Below are positions 36,107-45,553 of a stretch of 64,000 nt of DNA, one piece after another. Below the pieces are notes generated by a model. It had not been told where the DNA came from. It did no database searches and saw only the letters and a program-made list of their open reading frames with translations. The stretch covers positions 1 through 64,000 of the forward strand of contig QHYU01000176.1 of assembly GCA_003224235.1 (NCBI GenBank). The letters are read 5' to 3'. The position numbers and the translations under genes are program-made. Position 1 is the first letter of the stretch. The number at the start of each line of letters is the position of its first letter. This stretch comes from Acidobacteriota bacterium. GTDB taxonomy: Bacteria > Acidobacteriota > Terriglobia > Acidiferrales > UBA7541.

Positions 36107-38959
36107 ATGAACGATAGTCTACGCATCCGGCTGGGCGCGGTGCTGCTGGCGTTGTTCACGCTAGCAGCCGTGATTTTCGGTCTCCTGAACTTGCAGCAGC
36201 GTTCCCGTTTCGATAGCCCGGACGATGGAGTTTCCTGGCTGGACACCCCCGAGGGCGTTCAGGCCTGGCACATTTCCTCCAATTCTCCTGCCGCTAAGGC
36301 CGGAATTAAACCAGGCGACATTTTGACGGGCGTCAACGGTACCGAAATTCGTCGGGCTGTGCAGGTGACTCAGAAGCTGTGGAAGGCCGGCCTGTGGTCG
36401 CAGGTGCGGTATCGCATGGTGCGAGCGGGGCGTGAGTTTGAGGCCCCGTTGATTACGGTTCCGGCGCAGAAACCCTTCTCCATTGAGAACTATTTGCGTG
36501 TAGTAGGATTGCTATATCTGTTCATCGGATTGTTTATCTTCGCGCGGCGCTGGAACGCCTCCCGCGCGGTGCATTTCTACATCTTCTGTCTGGTGTCGTT
36601 TGTCCTTTACTCGTTCCACTACACCGGCAAGCTGAATTCATTCGATTGGATTATCTATTGGTCCAACGTCGTGGCGCTTTTGCTCCAGCCAGCCTTGCTG
36701 GTGCACCTCGCGCTGGTGTTCCCGGAACGCCGCACCTCGGGCGCTGGCCACGCCTTGAAGCTGGTGCTGCTCTACAGCCTGCCGGCGGTTTTGCTGCTGG
36801 TCCATGTGGCCGTGGCCACCCAGGCGCTCGGCTTTGTGCCCTGGCTGGGCGCCCGCGTCGAGCTCGACCAGATGGAGCTGGGCTACTTGGGCGTATATTT
36901 CGTGTGCGCGGCGCGAATCTTTTTTACCAGCTACCGCCGGGCACCGAGCGGCGTGCTGCGTCAGCAGTTGAAGTGGGTCACAGGTGGCACGTTGGCGGGC
37001 ATCGTCCCCTTCCTACTGCTGTACATCACTCCCTACATCACTCCGTTCTTCTTTCCGTTCTTGGGCGTGGTGTTGCGACCGTGGATGAAGTTTTCGGTTC
37101 TTTCGCTGGCGCTGATTCCGTTGTGCTTCGCTTACGCCATCATCCGCTACCGGCTGATGGACGTTGACATTATTTTCAAGCGCGGCCTGGCTTACACGGT
37201 GGCGACGGCCGGAGTGGTGGCGTTCTACTTCGGTCTGGCTGCGCTGATTGGCGAGCTGTTCCAGTCCGCTTGGCCCACCGGCCCTGCTGGCAATATCATC
37301 GCCGTCGTTCTCGCCGCGTTCGTCTTTCAGCCCTTCCGCGATTGGGTCCAAGCGCGTCTGGATCGCTTCTTCTATCGCGACCGGTTTGATTACCGGCGCA
37401 CGCTGATCGAGTTCGGCCGCACGCTCACGAACGAAGTGCACCTCGAACCGATGCTGGGCTCTGCGATGGATCGGCTCTCGCAGACGCTGCTGGTGGACCG
37501 GTTGGCTATTTTCTTGGAAGATCCGGCCCAAGCCGGCCACCTGCGCCTGGCCCGGTCGATGGGGGTGCGCTTCACGGAACCGCTCGAAACCAGTTTCCTC
37601 AGCCCGGACCACCCGGCATTCGCCCGGGGCTATCTGTTCTTTGAATCGCCGCGCGCGGCGACGGACCCCTCGGAGTCGGTCCGCCGCGCGGTCGCGGAGT
37701 TGGACCTGAATTACTACATCCCCTGCCGCGTGCGCGATCGTACCGTGGCGGTGCTTGGTCTGGGGAAAACCGTAGATGGTGATTTTCTGTCCAGCGACGA
37801 CGTAGAGTTGCTCTTCACCATCGCCGGTTATGTTGCCATCGCCATTGACAACGCCCAACTTTACCGCTCGCTCGAACAAAAAGCGGAGCAGATCGAGCGG
37901 CTGAAGGATTTCAGCGAAAACATCGTCGAATCGCTCAACATGGGCGTGCTGGCAGTGGACCTGGAGGGCCGGGTCGAATCCTGGAACACGCAGCTCGAGC
38001 AATTGATCGGTGTCCCGCGGCACGAGGCGGTGGGGCGCAAGCTCGAAGAGGTTTTGCCGGAGGACCTGGTGGCGGAGGTGGACGCGCGCGCCGCCCACGA
38101 ACACGTCTCCAGTATTTACAAATTTCATCTGCGGAATCGCGCTGGGCGAGCCCTAGTGGTCAACATCTCGATTGCGCCGCTGCTCGGCAAATCCAGCGAG
38201 CGCATCGGGCGGCTGGTCCTGGTCGAGGACATCAGCCAGCGCGTCCGCCTGGAACAGCAGTTGATCCAGAATGAAAAGCTCACTTCACTGGGTCTGCTGG
38301 CGGCCGGTGTGGCGCACGAGGTCAATACGCCGCTGGCGGTGATCTCCAACTATATCCAAATGCTGGCCAAGGAGTTCCCGGGGGACGACCCGCGCCACAA
38401 GCTGATCGACAAAATCATCAACCAGACCTTCCGGGCGAGTGAAATCGTCAACAACCTGCTGAATTTTTCGCGCACCGGCGCGGCCGAGTTCACCAAGGTG
38501 GACCTCAATGCGGTGGTCGAGGAGACCCTGTCACTGGTCTCCCACCCCTTCAGGAGCGCGCACGTCCAGGTCATCAAGACCCTGCAGAAGGGGCTGCCCC
38601 CTGTGCTGGGCTCCAACAACCGCCTCCAACAGGTCTTCCTGAACCTGTTCATGAACGCGCGCGATGCCATGCCCTCAGGCGGCATGCTCGAGGTACGCAC
38701 CGCCGCGCACAATGGTTATGTCGAAATCGAGATCACTGATACGGGCATCGGAATCCCCCGCGATAACTTGATCCGCATCTTTGATCCGTTCTTCACCACC
38801 AAGTCCTCCGGCCGCGGCACCGGACTTGGGCTTTCTGTCAGCTACGGCATCATCAAGGAACACGCTGGGAAGATCGACGTGCGCTCCACTCCCGGCAAGG
38901 GCACCTGCTTCCGCGTGGAGTTTCCGGTGGCGGTGGCGGGGAAGGCGGTCCATGCCTAA
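36107..38959 (+). CDS. Membrane sensor histidine kinase: PDZ, multi-TM, GAF, PAS, HisKA, HATPase
   Basis: 950 residues. One helix (9-28) leads to a PDZ-like domain (about 40-115; SPAAKAGIKPGDILTGVNG), then roughly eight further helices (130-410), a GAF-like domain (about 430-585), a PAS domain (about 600-715), the phospho-acceptor His737 in AAGVAHEVNTP, and a HATPase domain with NLFMNARDAM, DTGIGIP and GTGLGLS. The kinase shares an 8-base overlap with an NtrC-type regulator, so they form a cognate pair. The PDZ domain, probably outside the cytoplasm, could sense misfolded or C-terminal peptides. No clear ribosome site was found before the ATG. Confidence 0.93.
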   Translation: MNDSLRIRLGAVLLALFTLAAVIFGLLNLQQRSRFDSPDDGVSWLDTPEGVQAWHISSNSPAAKAGIKPGDILTGVNGTEIRRAVQVTQKLWKAGLWSQVRYRMVRAGREFEAPLITVPAQKPFSIENYLRVVGLLYLFIGLFIFARRWNASRAVHFYIFCLVSFVLYSFHYTGKLNSFDWIIYWSNVVALLLQPALLVHLALVFPERRTSGAGHALKLVLLYSLPAVLLLVHVAVATQALGFVPWLGARVELDQMELGYLGVYFVCAARIFFTSYRRAPSGVLRQQLKWVTGGTLAGIVPFLLLYITPYITPFFFPFLGVVLRPWMKFSVLSLALIPLCFAYAIIRYRLMDVDIIFKRGLAYTVATAGVVAFYFGLAALIGELFQSAWPTGPAGNIIAVVLAAFVFQPFRDWVQARLDRFFYRDRFDYRRTLIEFGRTLTNEVHLEPMLGSAMDRLSQTLLVDRLAIFLEDPAQAGHLRLARSMGVRFTEPLETSFLSPDHPAFARGYLFFESPRAATDPSESVRRAVAELDLNYYIPCRVRDRTVAVLGLGKTVDGDFLSSDDVELLFTIAGYVAIAIDNAQLYRSLEQKAEQIERLKDFSENIVESLNMGVLAVDLEGRVESWNTQLEQLIGVPRHEAVGRKLEEVLPEDLVAEVDARAAHEHVSSIYKFHLRNRAGRALVVNISIAPLLGKSSERIGRLVLVEDISQRVRLEQQLIQNEKLTSLGLLAAGVAHEVNTPLAVISNYIQMLAKEFPGDDPRHKLIDKIINQTFRASEIVNNLLNFSRTGAAEFTKVDLNAVVEETLSLVSHPFRSAHVQVIKTLQKGLPPVLGSNNRLQQVFLNLFMNARDAMPSGGMLEVRTAAHNGYVEIEITDTGIGIPRDNLIRIFDPFFTTKSSGRGTGLGLSVSYGIIKEHAGKIDVRSTPGKGTCFRVEFPVAVAGKAVHA

Positions 38960-40445
38960 TACCAAGGGCGCCATTCTCGTAGTCGACGACGAGGCCGAAA
39001 TCCGTGAGGGGCTCGAGCTGCTGCTGCGTTCGGAGGGCTACGGCGTGGCAAGCGCCGAAACCGGCGATGCCGGCCTGGCCCGGCTCGACGAGCAACCCTT
39101 CGATCTGCTGTTGCTAGACGTCAGCCTGCCGGACCGCAACGGCTTGGAGCTGTTGCGCGAGATTCGCCGCCGCGACCCGCATCTTTCGGTAGTGCTGATT
39201 ACCGCCTACGCCTCGATCGATACGGCTCGCGCCGCATTCAAGAGCGGTGCGCAAGACTACATTACCAAGCCGTGGTCCAACGACGAGCTGCTGGCCCAGG
39301 TGGCCCAGGCGGTCGAGGGTCGCCGCCTGCGCGAGGAAAATCTCCAACTGAAGCGCGCGCTCAAGCAGCGCTACAACTTTCCAAACATTATTGGCAAGAG
39401 CGAGAACATGCTGGCCGTCCTCGATCTGGTCACCCAGGTGGCCCCATCGCGCTCCACGGTTTTGATCACCGGAGAGAGCGGCACCGGAAAGGAGCTGATC
39501 GCCAAGGCCATCCACTCCGCCTCGACGCGAGCCGACAAGCCCTTCGTGCCGGTCAATACCGGCTCGATGCCTGTGGACCTGCTCGAATCCCAACTGTTCG
39601 GCCACCTCAGGGGCGCATTTACGGGTGCCGTGGCTTCGAAGAAAGGCCTGTTCGAGGTGGCAGACCAGGGCACCATTTTCTTCGACGAAATCAGCACCAT
39701 CGGCCCGGAAACCCAGGCCAAGCTGCTGCGCGTGATTCAGGAGCGTGAGTACATGCGCCTGGGCGGTACCGAAACCATCAAGGTGGACGTCCGCATCCTG
39801 GCCGCCACCAATGCGGATCTGGTGACTCTGGTGCGCGAGGGCCGCTTTCGCGAAGACCTCTTCCACCGGCTCAATGTCATTGCCATCAACCTGCCGGCGC
39901 TGCGCGACCGCAAGGAAGATATTCCCCTGCTGATCGACCACTTTCTCCGGCGTTACTGCGAGGAAAATGCAAAGCCGCTACGGCGCTTCACCACTCCCGC
40001 TATGAAACTCCTGATGGACTACGACTGGCCGGGCAACATCCGTGAACTCGAAAATGTCGTCGAGCGCGCCGTCGTGCTCTCCACCCAGGAGCAGATGGAT
40101 AGCGACCTGCTGCCGGAAAACAGCCGCACCAAAGAGATCGTCAAGGGAGTCCGGCTGCAACTGGCGGAGTTCATGCCCCCGCTACCGGGCGAACCCGGCG
40201 CGCGCACCGGCGCGGACAGCTCCGCTCCTTCGCTGTTTCAGATCATGGAGGAGGTCGAACGGCGCGTCATCGTGGACATGCTCGAACGCACCGCCTGGAA
40301 CCAGACTGAGGCCGCCGAACGTTTCCAGATCCCGCTCTCCACCCTTAACCAAAAGATTAAACGCTTGGGCATCGAAACCCGCCGACGCAATCCCGGGCGC
40401 GGCCACGGCCCCGACGAACCTGTCCAGCATGTGGCTGGCAAGTAG
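38952..40445 (+). CDS. NtrC-family response regulator (receiver, sigma54 AAA+, Fis HTH)
   Basis: 497 residues from the ATG at 38952, inside the end of the kinase gene. The receiver domain has its acidic pocket at VVDDEAE and the phospho-acceptor Asp56 in LLLLDVSLPD, with the conserved Lys in YITKPW. The AAA+ domain has Walker A GESGTGK (174-180) and the sigma54-contacting GAFTGA (221-226). A Fis-type helix-turn-helix (TEAAERFQIPLSTLNQKIKR) ends the protein. It activates sigma54 promoters when phosphorylated by the adjacent kinase. Its targets are not evident; no clear -24/-12 site was seen in the neighbourhood. Confidence 0.95.
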   Translation: MPNTKGAILVVDDEAEIREGLELLLRSEGYGVASAETGDAGLARLDEQPFDLLLLDVSLPDRNGLELLREIRRRDPHLSVVLITAYASIDTARAAFKSGAQDYITKPWSNDELLAQVAQAVEGRRLREENLQLKRALKQRYNFPNIIGKSENMLAVLDLVTQVAPSRSTVLITGESGTGKELIAKAIHSASTRADKPFVPVNTGSMPVDLLESQLFGHLRGAFTGAVASKKGLFEVADQGTIFFDEISTIGPETQAKLLRVIQEREYMRLGGTETIKVDVRILAATNADLVTLVREGRFREDLFHRLNVIAINLPALRDRKEDIPLLIDHFLRRYCEENAKPLRRFTTPAMKLLMDYDWPGNIRELENVVERAVVLSTQEQMDSDLLPENSRTKEIVKGVRLQLAEFMPPLPGEPGARTGADSSAPSLFQIMEEVERRVIVDMLERTAWNQTEAAERFQIPLSTLNQKIKRLGIETRRRNPGRGHGPDEPVQHVAGK

Positions 40446-40650
40446 CCCGGACCCCATCCGAGCCGGCAGGCGGAATCAGTCGGCTTCTATCATTCTCCGC
40501 GATGCTGCTCAGCTAGCTGCAGCTAAACAGATTTGGTTTCAAGTGATCCTCAAATTCTGCCCGCTGGGCTCGGCGCTGTCGGGAATGCCCCGCACAGGCC
40601 TACTAGCTATTGGAGGTACGGTTGAGGGCCTACCATACCTTGGATAGCGC

Positions 40651-40679
40651 TTGACAGCCCCTTTAGGATGTGCTATGCG
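40651..40679 (+). promoter_or_regulatory. Candidate promoter of a small hypothetical gene
   Basis: TTGACA at 40651-40656, 17 bases, then TATGCG at 40674-40679. The -10 is weak. It lies 46 bases upstream of the next start codon. Confidence 0.45.
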
Positions 40680-40724
40680 GCAGGCAGGGCAGCTTCGGCT
40701 AGTCCTAACCAAAGGAGGAAGGCG

Positions 40725-40991
40725 ATGGCGGAACCAACTGAAACCAGTTTTGGTAAGGCCGTTAAGGTTCTGAACTTCAATGAAATCAACGAGCCCGGCA
40801 GCTATGTGATGCTAAGCACAGGTGATCTGGTGCGCATCCCTCCTGAAGCGGTCTCACCAGGGCATAGCCCGTTGATCACCATCCACAGTCGCGGAATCAC
40901 CCGCGTGGCACAGCTCAGCACCAACGATGGCGAACTCATCACCACACTGCGCCACATTGCAGCGGACAATGATATCCGGACCAACTTCTAG
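40725..40991 (+). CDS. Small hypothetical protein with strong translation signal
   Basis: 88 residues from the ATG at 40725, preceded by AAAGGAGG at the right distance, one of the best ribosome sites in the window. There is no signal peptide or membrane helix. The sequence runs from FGKAVKVLNFNEINEPGSY through GDLVRIPPEAVSPGHSP to RHIAADNDIRTNF and looks like a compact alpha/beta cytoplasmic protein. I do not recognise a family. It stands alone between the two-component pair and a minus-strand gene. Confidence 0.7.
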   Translation: MAEPTETSFGKAVKVLNFNEINEPGSYVMLSTGDLVRIPPEAVSPGHSPLITIHSRGITRVAQLSTNDGELITTLRHIAADNDIRTNF

Positions 40992-41012
40992 ACTAGGAGG
41001 TGCTGCAGGTTC

Positions 41013-41387
41013 TCAGTGGTTGGGGAGGTACTCGAGCCGCGAGTGGTCGTGAATCAAAAAATGACAAGAGCAGTGGGGCGAGCCGCACATCACGGAATGC
41101 TCACCCCGATACTGAGGTTCTGTAATCAGTCCCAGAGTCCCACACTGAGGGCAAGCTAGAACCGCCCAGAAGCCATGGGGCCCGTGCTCGGCGCGAAGTT
41201 CAGAGCGATTGCGAAGCAGGAACACGGAACCGGGCTCCATGGACTGGGGAACCCAGGCGGGCATCTCAAGCAGTTCCGTCTGTAGCTTAGTCGGTGGTGT
41301 CCCCCTACTTCCGTTCCGACCGTTACTCTTGCCGTTTTTTTTCTCCGGTGTTTTCATGCCCGTACTCATCTTTAGAGCAGATCGCAT
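41013..41387 (-). CDS. Hypothetical protein with a Cys-rich zinc-ribbon-like C-terminus
   Basis: 124 residues from an ATG at 41387; internal ATGs at residues 7 and 11 are as likely, and the true start is unresolved. The first 35 residues are basic and Gly/Asn-rich and probably disordered. The C-terminal half contains CPQCGTLG and, 23 residues later, CGSPHCSCHF, which could bind one metal ion, followed by HDHSRLEYL. No known family is recognised. It converges with the preceding small gene, 21 bases apart. Confidence 0.55.
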   Translation of the reverse strand: MRSALKMSTGMKTPEKKNGKSNGRNGSRGTPPTKLQTELLEMPAWVPQSMEPGSVFLLRNRSELRAEHGPHGFWAVLACPQCGTLGLITEPQYRGEHSVMCGSPHCSCHFLIHDHSRLEYLPNH

Positions 41388-41741
41388 ACCAATCTGGGAA
41401 TGCTATAAGTGATTTGTTATCAGGCTAGAAGACCGTAGGTTAGATCACTCGCGCGTCGGCTTGTCCAGGCCAATACCTAACTTGTGCAGAATTCCCACAT
41501 CTCATTTCATTTCTTGATGTAGATACAGATCTCCGAGTTCTTCCTGTCTTGCGCAAAGACCTACCCAGGAGCGCGCTCAAGCGCTCTGAAGAGTCACTAT
41601 TATCCACGACTTCGTCTGCGCAGCCGCTTCGCTCTTGGCGCCCAAGCGGGCTAACTGAGCTGGGATGCGAATCGCGACACAAGAAATTGAGCGCGTCCCG
41701 ATCTCAGTCGCCCGCTGGGGCCTTGGTCCGAAGATTCGCGG
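41388..41741. other. Gap with no recognisable gene
   Basis: 354 bases between two minus-strand genes. It contains one short palindrome (GAGCGC near 41571 with GCGCTC a few bases on) but no T-run, repeat array, RNA gene or credible coding frame. Confidence 0.3.
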
Positions 41742-42284
41742 TCAGAATGTTCTGCCCATGTGCAGGGCCAGCGCGACGGAGTGGGTGGCTCTCCCGGCTG
41801 GGGGTTTCTGCCAGCGCATGGGCATGTCCAGTTCCACAAACCAGTGATTGTTCTTGTGCTCCCGGATCGAAAAGCTCCGCGCGATGAGTGGCGTAAGTCC
41901 CCAAGAGGATTGCCCGACGTCAAAGGCCACGCGCATGCCAGCGACAAAGTTGTGGCGAAGGGGCTTCAGGATCCCTGGATGGACGGTGAGATTGACCTGT
42001 CGCGGTGCTGACTGAATCGCAGGAACCAGTTCGAGGTCGAACAGCAGCGGAGCTCCCTCCTTGCTCGGCTTGAGCGTGATCCCCATGGGAAAAGCGACAA
42101 CGAACTTGTCCCCGAGGCTTGTGGTCCTCCCTTGGGCCCGAGTAAACAGTGGGAAGGCAACGCCGAAGTGTCCTCCGACATTGTCCTGTGCGCTCGCTTG
42201 CCCTGGTAGAGCCAGGGCCAAAAGAACCGCCACCAAAACTAGACCGCTCCAACGCTTCAATAATGAGGGCGAAATGTTTCTCAT
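41742..42284 (-). CDS. Secreted hypothetical protein, probable small outer-membrane barrel
   Basis: 180 residues from the ATG at 42284, which has AAAGGAG about six bases upstream. The signal peptide (WSGLVLVAVLLALALPGQASA) is followed by alternating beta-strand-like sequence (GGHFGVAFPLF, DKFVVAFPMGITLKP, FVAGMRVAFDVG, HWFVELDMPMRW) and a final MGRTF with terminal Phe, the usual end of an outer-membrane barrel. No named family was recognised. It is monocistronic. Confidence 0.6.
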   Translation of the reverse strand: MRNISPSLLKRWSGLVLVAVLLALALPGQASAQDNVGGHFGVAFPLFTRAQGRTTSLGDKFVVAFPMGITLKPSKEGAPLLFDLELVPAIQSAPRQVNLTVHPGILKPLRHNFVAGMRVAFDVGQSSWGLTPLIARSFSIREHKNNHWFVELDMPMRWQKPPAGRATHSVALALHMGRTF

Positions 42285-42780
42285 TGCTTTCTCCTTTCCT
42301 ATTTTTCGTTTTGCCAATCATGGCCAGCAGGCACAGCGTGGTGAGGGGAAGCACGCGGCTGAGGCGATCCCGATTTGGCAACAACGAACGAACTAGTGGC
42401 CTTCGATCACTGCCCAACAATGGGAACTGTGCCGATGAAAAGGAGCGTAGCGTTTTGGCTCTCGGTTTTCTCGGTGACCTACACAGATTCCTACGGCTGG
42501 GGGTAGAGATCTGCGTTGCTTACCTCTTGAGGTAGACTTTTACTTCGCGGGGGACAGGCGACAGAATGGTACAACTCGTTACAAAGTGCAAGTCCCAAAA
42601 TCAAATCGGTACTGTAGTACCGGGCCGATGCGCCTGTCTCGTGGAGCGCTCAACACACAGTCGCATCCCTGGCAGGGATTGAACCCGGCCCGCATGCGCA
42701 AAGGCATAAAGGCTGGTGACATATCCACGCCGGCCTCGCGACGATCCGCATAAACTATGTGGTTTCTAACCTCCGGCGCG
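42285..42780. other. Gap with no recognisable gene
   Basis: Roughly 500 bases between divergent genes. A stretch near 42661-42720 superficially resembles a tRNA T-arm on the minus strand but cannot be folded into a tRNA. The remaining sequence shows no gene, repeat or terminator. Confidence 0.3.
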
Positions 42781-42809
42781 TTGACTTGCCAGCGAATGCG
42801 GCCTAAGAT
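42781..42809 (+). promoter_or_regulatory. Promoter upstream of the SnoaL-like gene
   Basis: TTGACT at 42781-42786, a 17-base spacer and TAAGAT at 42804-42809. The next start codon is 127 bases downstream. Confidence 0.55.
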
Positions 42810-42935
42810 GGCCAACCAAGGGCGGATTCCCTCCCCTAGATGGGCCCGCTGTTTGGGGCAAAAACAAGGGCTGATTGATTCAGGACGAATCTCTGTTCGC
42901 ACACAGTAATAAGGAGAAGTGGAAGGAGAAGCGAG

Positions 42936-43445
42936 ATGAGAATGGCGCTCAAAGGCACGCTACCTACTGCGCTGTTGCTGCTTTCGATGTTCACTTCATT
43001 CGCCCAGATACGGCAGGGCGAAGATGAATTCCATGCTCTCATAGCCCGTTACTATGCCGCTTGGAACACGCTGAATCCCGATATCGCCGCGCAGCTCTAT
43101 GCGAAAGATCCGGGACTCGTTTTCTATAACATCGCGCCACTGAAATACAACGGATGGGAAGAGTACAAGGAAGGCACCCGCAAGACGTTCAGCGAATTTA
43201 TTAGCTTTGACGTGGACATGAACAATAGTTTGAGAACGGTTCTCAAGCTCAAACTCACCCCGTACAATGATCTCAAGGTCAGCCGCCGAGGCGCGATTGT
43301 GTGGACCACGGAAACCTTCCACCTGTCGGGGCAGCGCAAAACGGGCGAAACAATGGAACTCGATGGCCGCCACACGGCGATTTGGGAGGAGCGCGGCGGA
43401 AAGTGGCTGATCGTTCATGAGCATTTCTCCACTCCCCTGCCCTAA
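42936..43445 (+). CDS. Secreted SnoaL/NTF2-like protein
   Basis: 169 residues from an ATG with GGAAGGAG upstream. The signal peptide (MALKGTLPTALLLLSMFTSFAQ) precedes a cone-shaped NTF2-like domain: the first helix EFHALIARYYAAWNTLNPDIAAQLYAKDPG is split here only for length, followed by YNGWEEYKEG, VWTTETFHLSG and a final GRHTAIWEERGGKWLIVHEH strand pair. This pattern is common in SnoaL-like and DUF4440-type proteins. The enzymatic role of secreted members is not known. It stands alone behind a good promoter. Confidence 0.75.
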   Translation: MRMALKGTLPTALLLLSMFTSFAQIRQGEDEFHALIARYYAAWNTLNPDIAAQLYAKDPGLVFYNIAPLKYNGWEEYKEGTRKTFSEFISFDVDMNNSLRTVLKLKLTPYNDLKVSRRGAIVWTTETFHLSGQRKTGETMELDGRHTAIWEERGGKWLIVHEHFSTPLP

Positions 43446-43632
43446 GCCGGGCCGAAACAGAATCTGATGCGCTGGGCGATCCCCCAGTGGACCACGTCAT
43501 TCTTAGCAGCGAACAAGACGAGGGCATCCCGTAATGGATGAGAGCCCTCTTCGGAAGACCAATTAGGTCGTCTATCCCACTAAGAAGTTCGATGATGTCG
43601 ATTCAAACTCTCAAGTGACACAGGGCGGTAAA

Positions 43633-44187
43633 TTACTTCTTTTCGACGGTAGGGGTATAGCTGCGGGGCATCAGCGTGGTGGACAGGTCCACAGCGGAGA
43701 GGTCCACACCACTGAGGTCGGTCTCCCGTAGAATGGTGACGTTCATGTCGGCCCCGGCGAAGTCCGCGCCACGGATGTTGGCCCCGCGAAAATTGGCGTT
43801 ACGCAAGTTGGCCCGGTGGAAGATCGCGCCGCTCAAATCGCAGCGGAACAACTCGACTCCGCTAACCTGCGCCTCGGTCAGGTCGGCCCCGGGGAGGACT
43901 GCTTCGGTCATGTCGGTGTTGCGCAGGTCAGCTCTGCGCAGGTTGGCACCGGACAAGTTGGCCCGCGTTATTTTCGCCCTCCGCAAGTCGGCTCCCTCTA
44001 GTCGCGCACTTTTCAAAATTGCATCAGTCAGATTGACATCGGTCAGATCGGCGCGGGATAGATCGGCCCCGGACAGATCGGCGCGCACCCCGCCCGGTTC
44101 GCCGCGGAAGAACCGCAGGTGCGCCTCGAGGATTTCGGTGAGCTTCTTGCCGTTATGAATGATGCTTTTCGGTTTCCTCAACCCCAT
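43633..44187 (-). CDS. Pentapeptide-repeat protein
   Basis: 184 residues. After an N-terminal 40-residue stretch, about 25 pentapeptide repeats of the form A(D/N)LxX can be counted from ADLSGADLSRADL through the end, which build a right-handed beta-helix with four-sided coils. Some members mimic DNA and inhibit gyrase, while many have no known role. There is no signal peptide, so it is probably cytoplasmic. It is monocistronic. The repeat makes the DNA itself repetitive (GGTCGGCCC-type units). Confidence 0.9.
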   Translation of the reverse strand: MGLRKPKSIIHNGKKLTEILEAHLRFFRGEPGGVRADLSGADLSRADLTDVNLTDAILKSARLEGADLRRAKITRANLSGANLRRADLRNTDMTEAVLPGADLTEAQVSGVELFRCDLSGAIFHRANLRNANFRGANIRGADFAGADMNVTILRETDLSGVDLSAVDLSTTLMPRSYTPTVEKK

Positions 44188-44461
44188 TACGAGCCCTCAC
44201 GTCCGAGATGAAACGCCCTATTTTACTAAAACCTGGTTCATCTTATGTAAAACGTCGCCCGCTCGCCTCGCTCTCATTCGCTTGGCGCAATGGCTAAGAG
44301 ACAGCGACAAATAAATGGGCGCTGGCCGATTTGTCAAGCCCGGCGCGATCTGTCCACCTAGGCATCCGCGCGAACTCTGAGCCGTGTCGATTTGTCTTTA
44401 CTCAGCGCGAGCGAAGCTGCCCGGTCCTCGCGGGGCGATTTGTGGTAAGTTGGATCGAGCC

Positions 44462-45547
44462 ATGGGCCTTCTGGAAAAACTAAAAAATCGCGCGCGAGTG
44501 TATCCGCAGCATATCGTTCTGCCTGAGGGCGAGGACCGCCGCGCCATCGCCGGGGCGGCGCGCGTCGCCCGCGAAGGCTACGCGAAGCTGACGCTGCTGG
44601 GCCGCACGAAACTCATCCACACAACGGCCGCGGAGTTGGGTGCAAAGCTCGACGGCATCTCCGTGCTTGACCCGGTAGCGAGTCCCCGGCTCGAGGAGTA
44701 TGCGCAGATTTATTTCGAGCGACGCCGCGCCCGGGGCATTACGTTCGAGGAAGCCGCGGAGATCGCCCGCCGGCCGCTCTACTTCGCGACGCTTATGGTG
44801 GCCGCCGGCCACGCTGATGGTTCGGTGGGTGGCGCGGCCAACACCACGGCAGAGACGGTGCGCGCGGCACTGCACGCAATCGGCCTCGCACCGGAGTACA
44901 AGCTGGTCTCGAGTTTTTTTCTGATGATCGTGCCGGCGCGCCCGGGCATAGAGCTGGGAGTCCGCGGCGCGCTGCTCTTCGCCGATTGCGGGGTTATCCC
45001 CGACCCCGCTGCAGCGGAACTCGCCGAAATCGCGCTGGCCACCGCCGAAAACGCCCGCGTTTTTCTGGAGACTGAGCCGCGCGTCGCCCTGCTCTCGTTT
45101 TCCACCAAAGGCTCAGCCGAGCACCCTCACGTCGAAAAAATCCGCGAGGCGCTGCGCATCGTCAAGGCCCGCGCCCCGGAACTGCCTGCCGACGGCGAGC
45201 TGCAAGCCGATGCCGCGCTGGTGCCCGAGGTCGGCGCGAGCAAGGCGCCGGGCTCACCGGTGGCGGGCCGCGCCAACGTACTGATCTTCCCGGACCTCGA
45301 TGCCGGGAACATCGCTTACAAGCTTGTCGAGCGCACCGCCGGCGCCCTGGCGCTGGGGCCGATTTTGCAAGGTCTCGCCAAGCCAGCGAATGACCTATCG
45401 CGCGGGTGTTCGGCAGATGACATTGCAAACGTTGTGGCCATCACGGCGCTCCAGGCCATCGCGCGGAAGCAATCCTGCAGCACCACCGCGCATCCAAGCG
45501 ACCAGGATCGCGAGCGACCACAAATGAACACCAAGCAACACTACTAG
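44462..45547 (+). CDS. pta: Phosphate acetyl/butyryltransferase
   Basis: 361 residues from the ATG at 44462; the frame extends upstream but this start matches the family and has GGA before it. The fold signatures are [38 protein letters not shown] and [16 protein letters not shown], with the C-terminal substrate loop [19 protein letters not shown]. It interconverts acetyl-CoA and acetyl phosphate in the cytoplasm. No acetate kinase is next to it. The C-terminal 25 residues after IARKQ are not conserved in the family. The gene ends six bases before a secreted hypothetical protein. Confidence 0.9.
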   Translation: MGLLEKLKNRARVYPQHIVLPEGEDRRAIAGAARVAREGYAKLTLLGRTKLIHTTAAELGAKLDGISVLDPVASPRLEEYAQIYFERRRARGITFEEAAEIARRPLYFATLMVAAGHADGSVGGAANTTAETVRAALHAIGLAPEYKLVSSFFLMIVPARPGIELGVRGALLFADCGVIPDPAAAELAEIALATAENARVFLETEPRVALLSFSTKGSAEHPHVEKIREALRIVKARAPELPADGELQADAALVPEVGASKAPGSPVAGRANVLIFPDLDAGNIAYKLVERTAGALALGPILQGLAKPANDLSRGCSADDIANVVAITALQAIARKQSCSTTAHPSDQDRERPQMNTKQHY

Positions 45548-45553
45548 GCCGCC

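Noticed and set aside
42655-42730. Possible tRNA on the minus strand (GGGTTCAATCCC at about 42675)
   Set aside because: The T-loop-like string is not flanked by a matching 5-bp stem, and no acceptor stem, D-arm or anticodon arm can be formed at the right distances.
43633-44187. Apparent tandem DNA repeats
   Set aside because: They are the codon-level trace of the pentapeptide repeats, not a separate repeat array or CRISPR.
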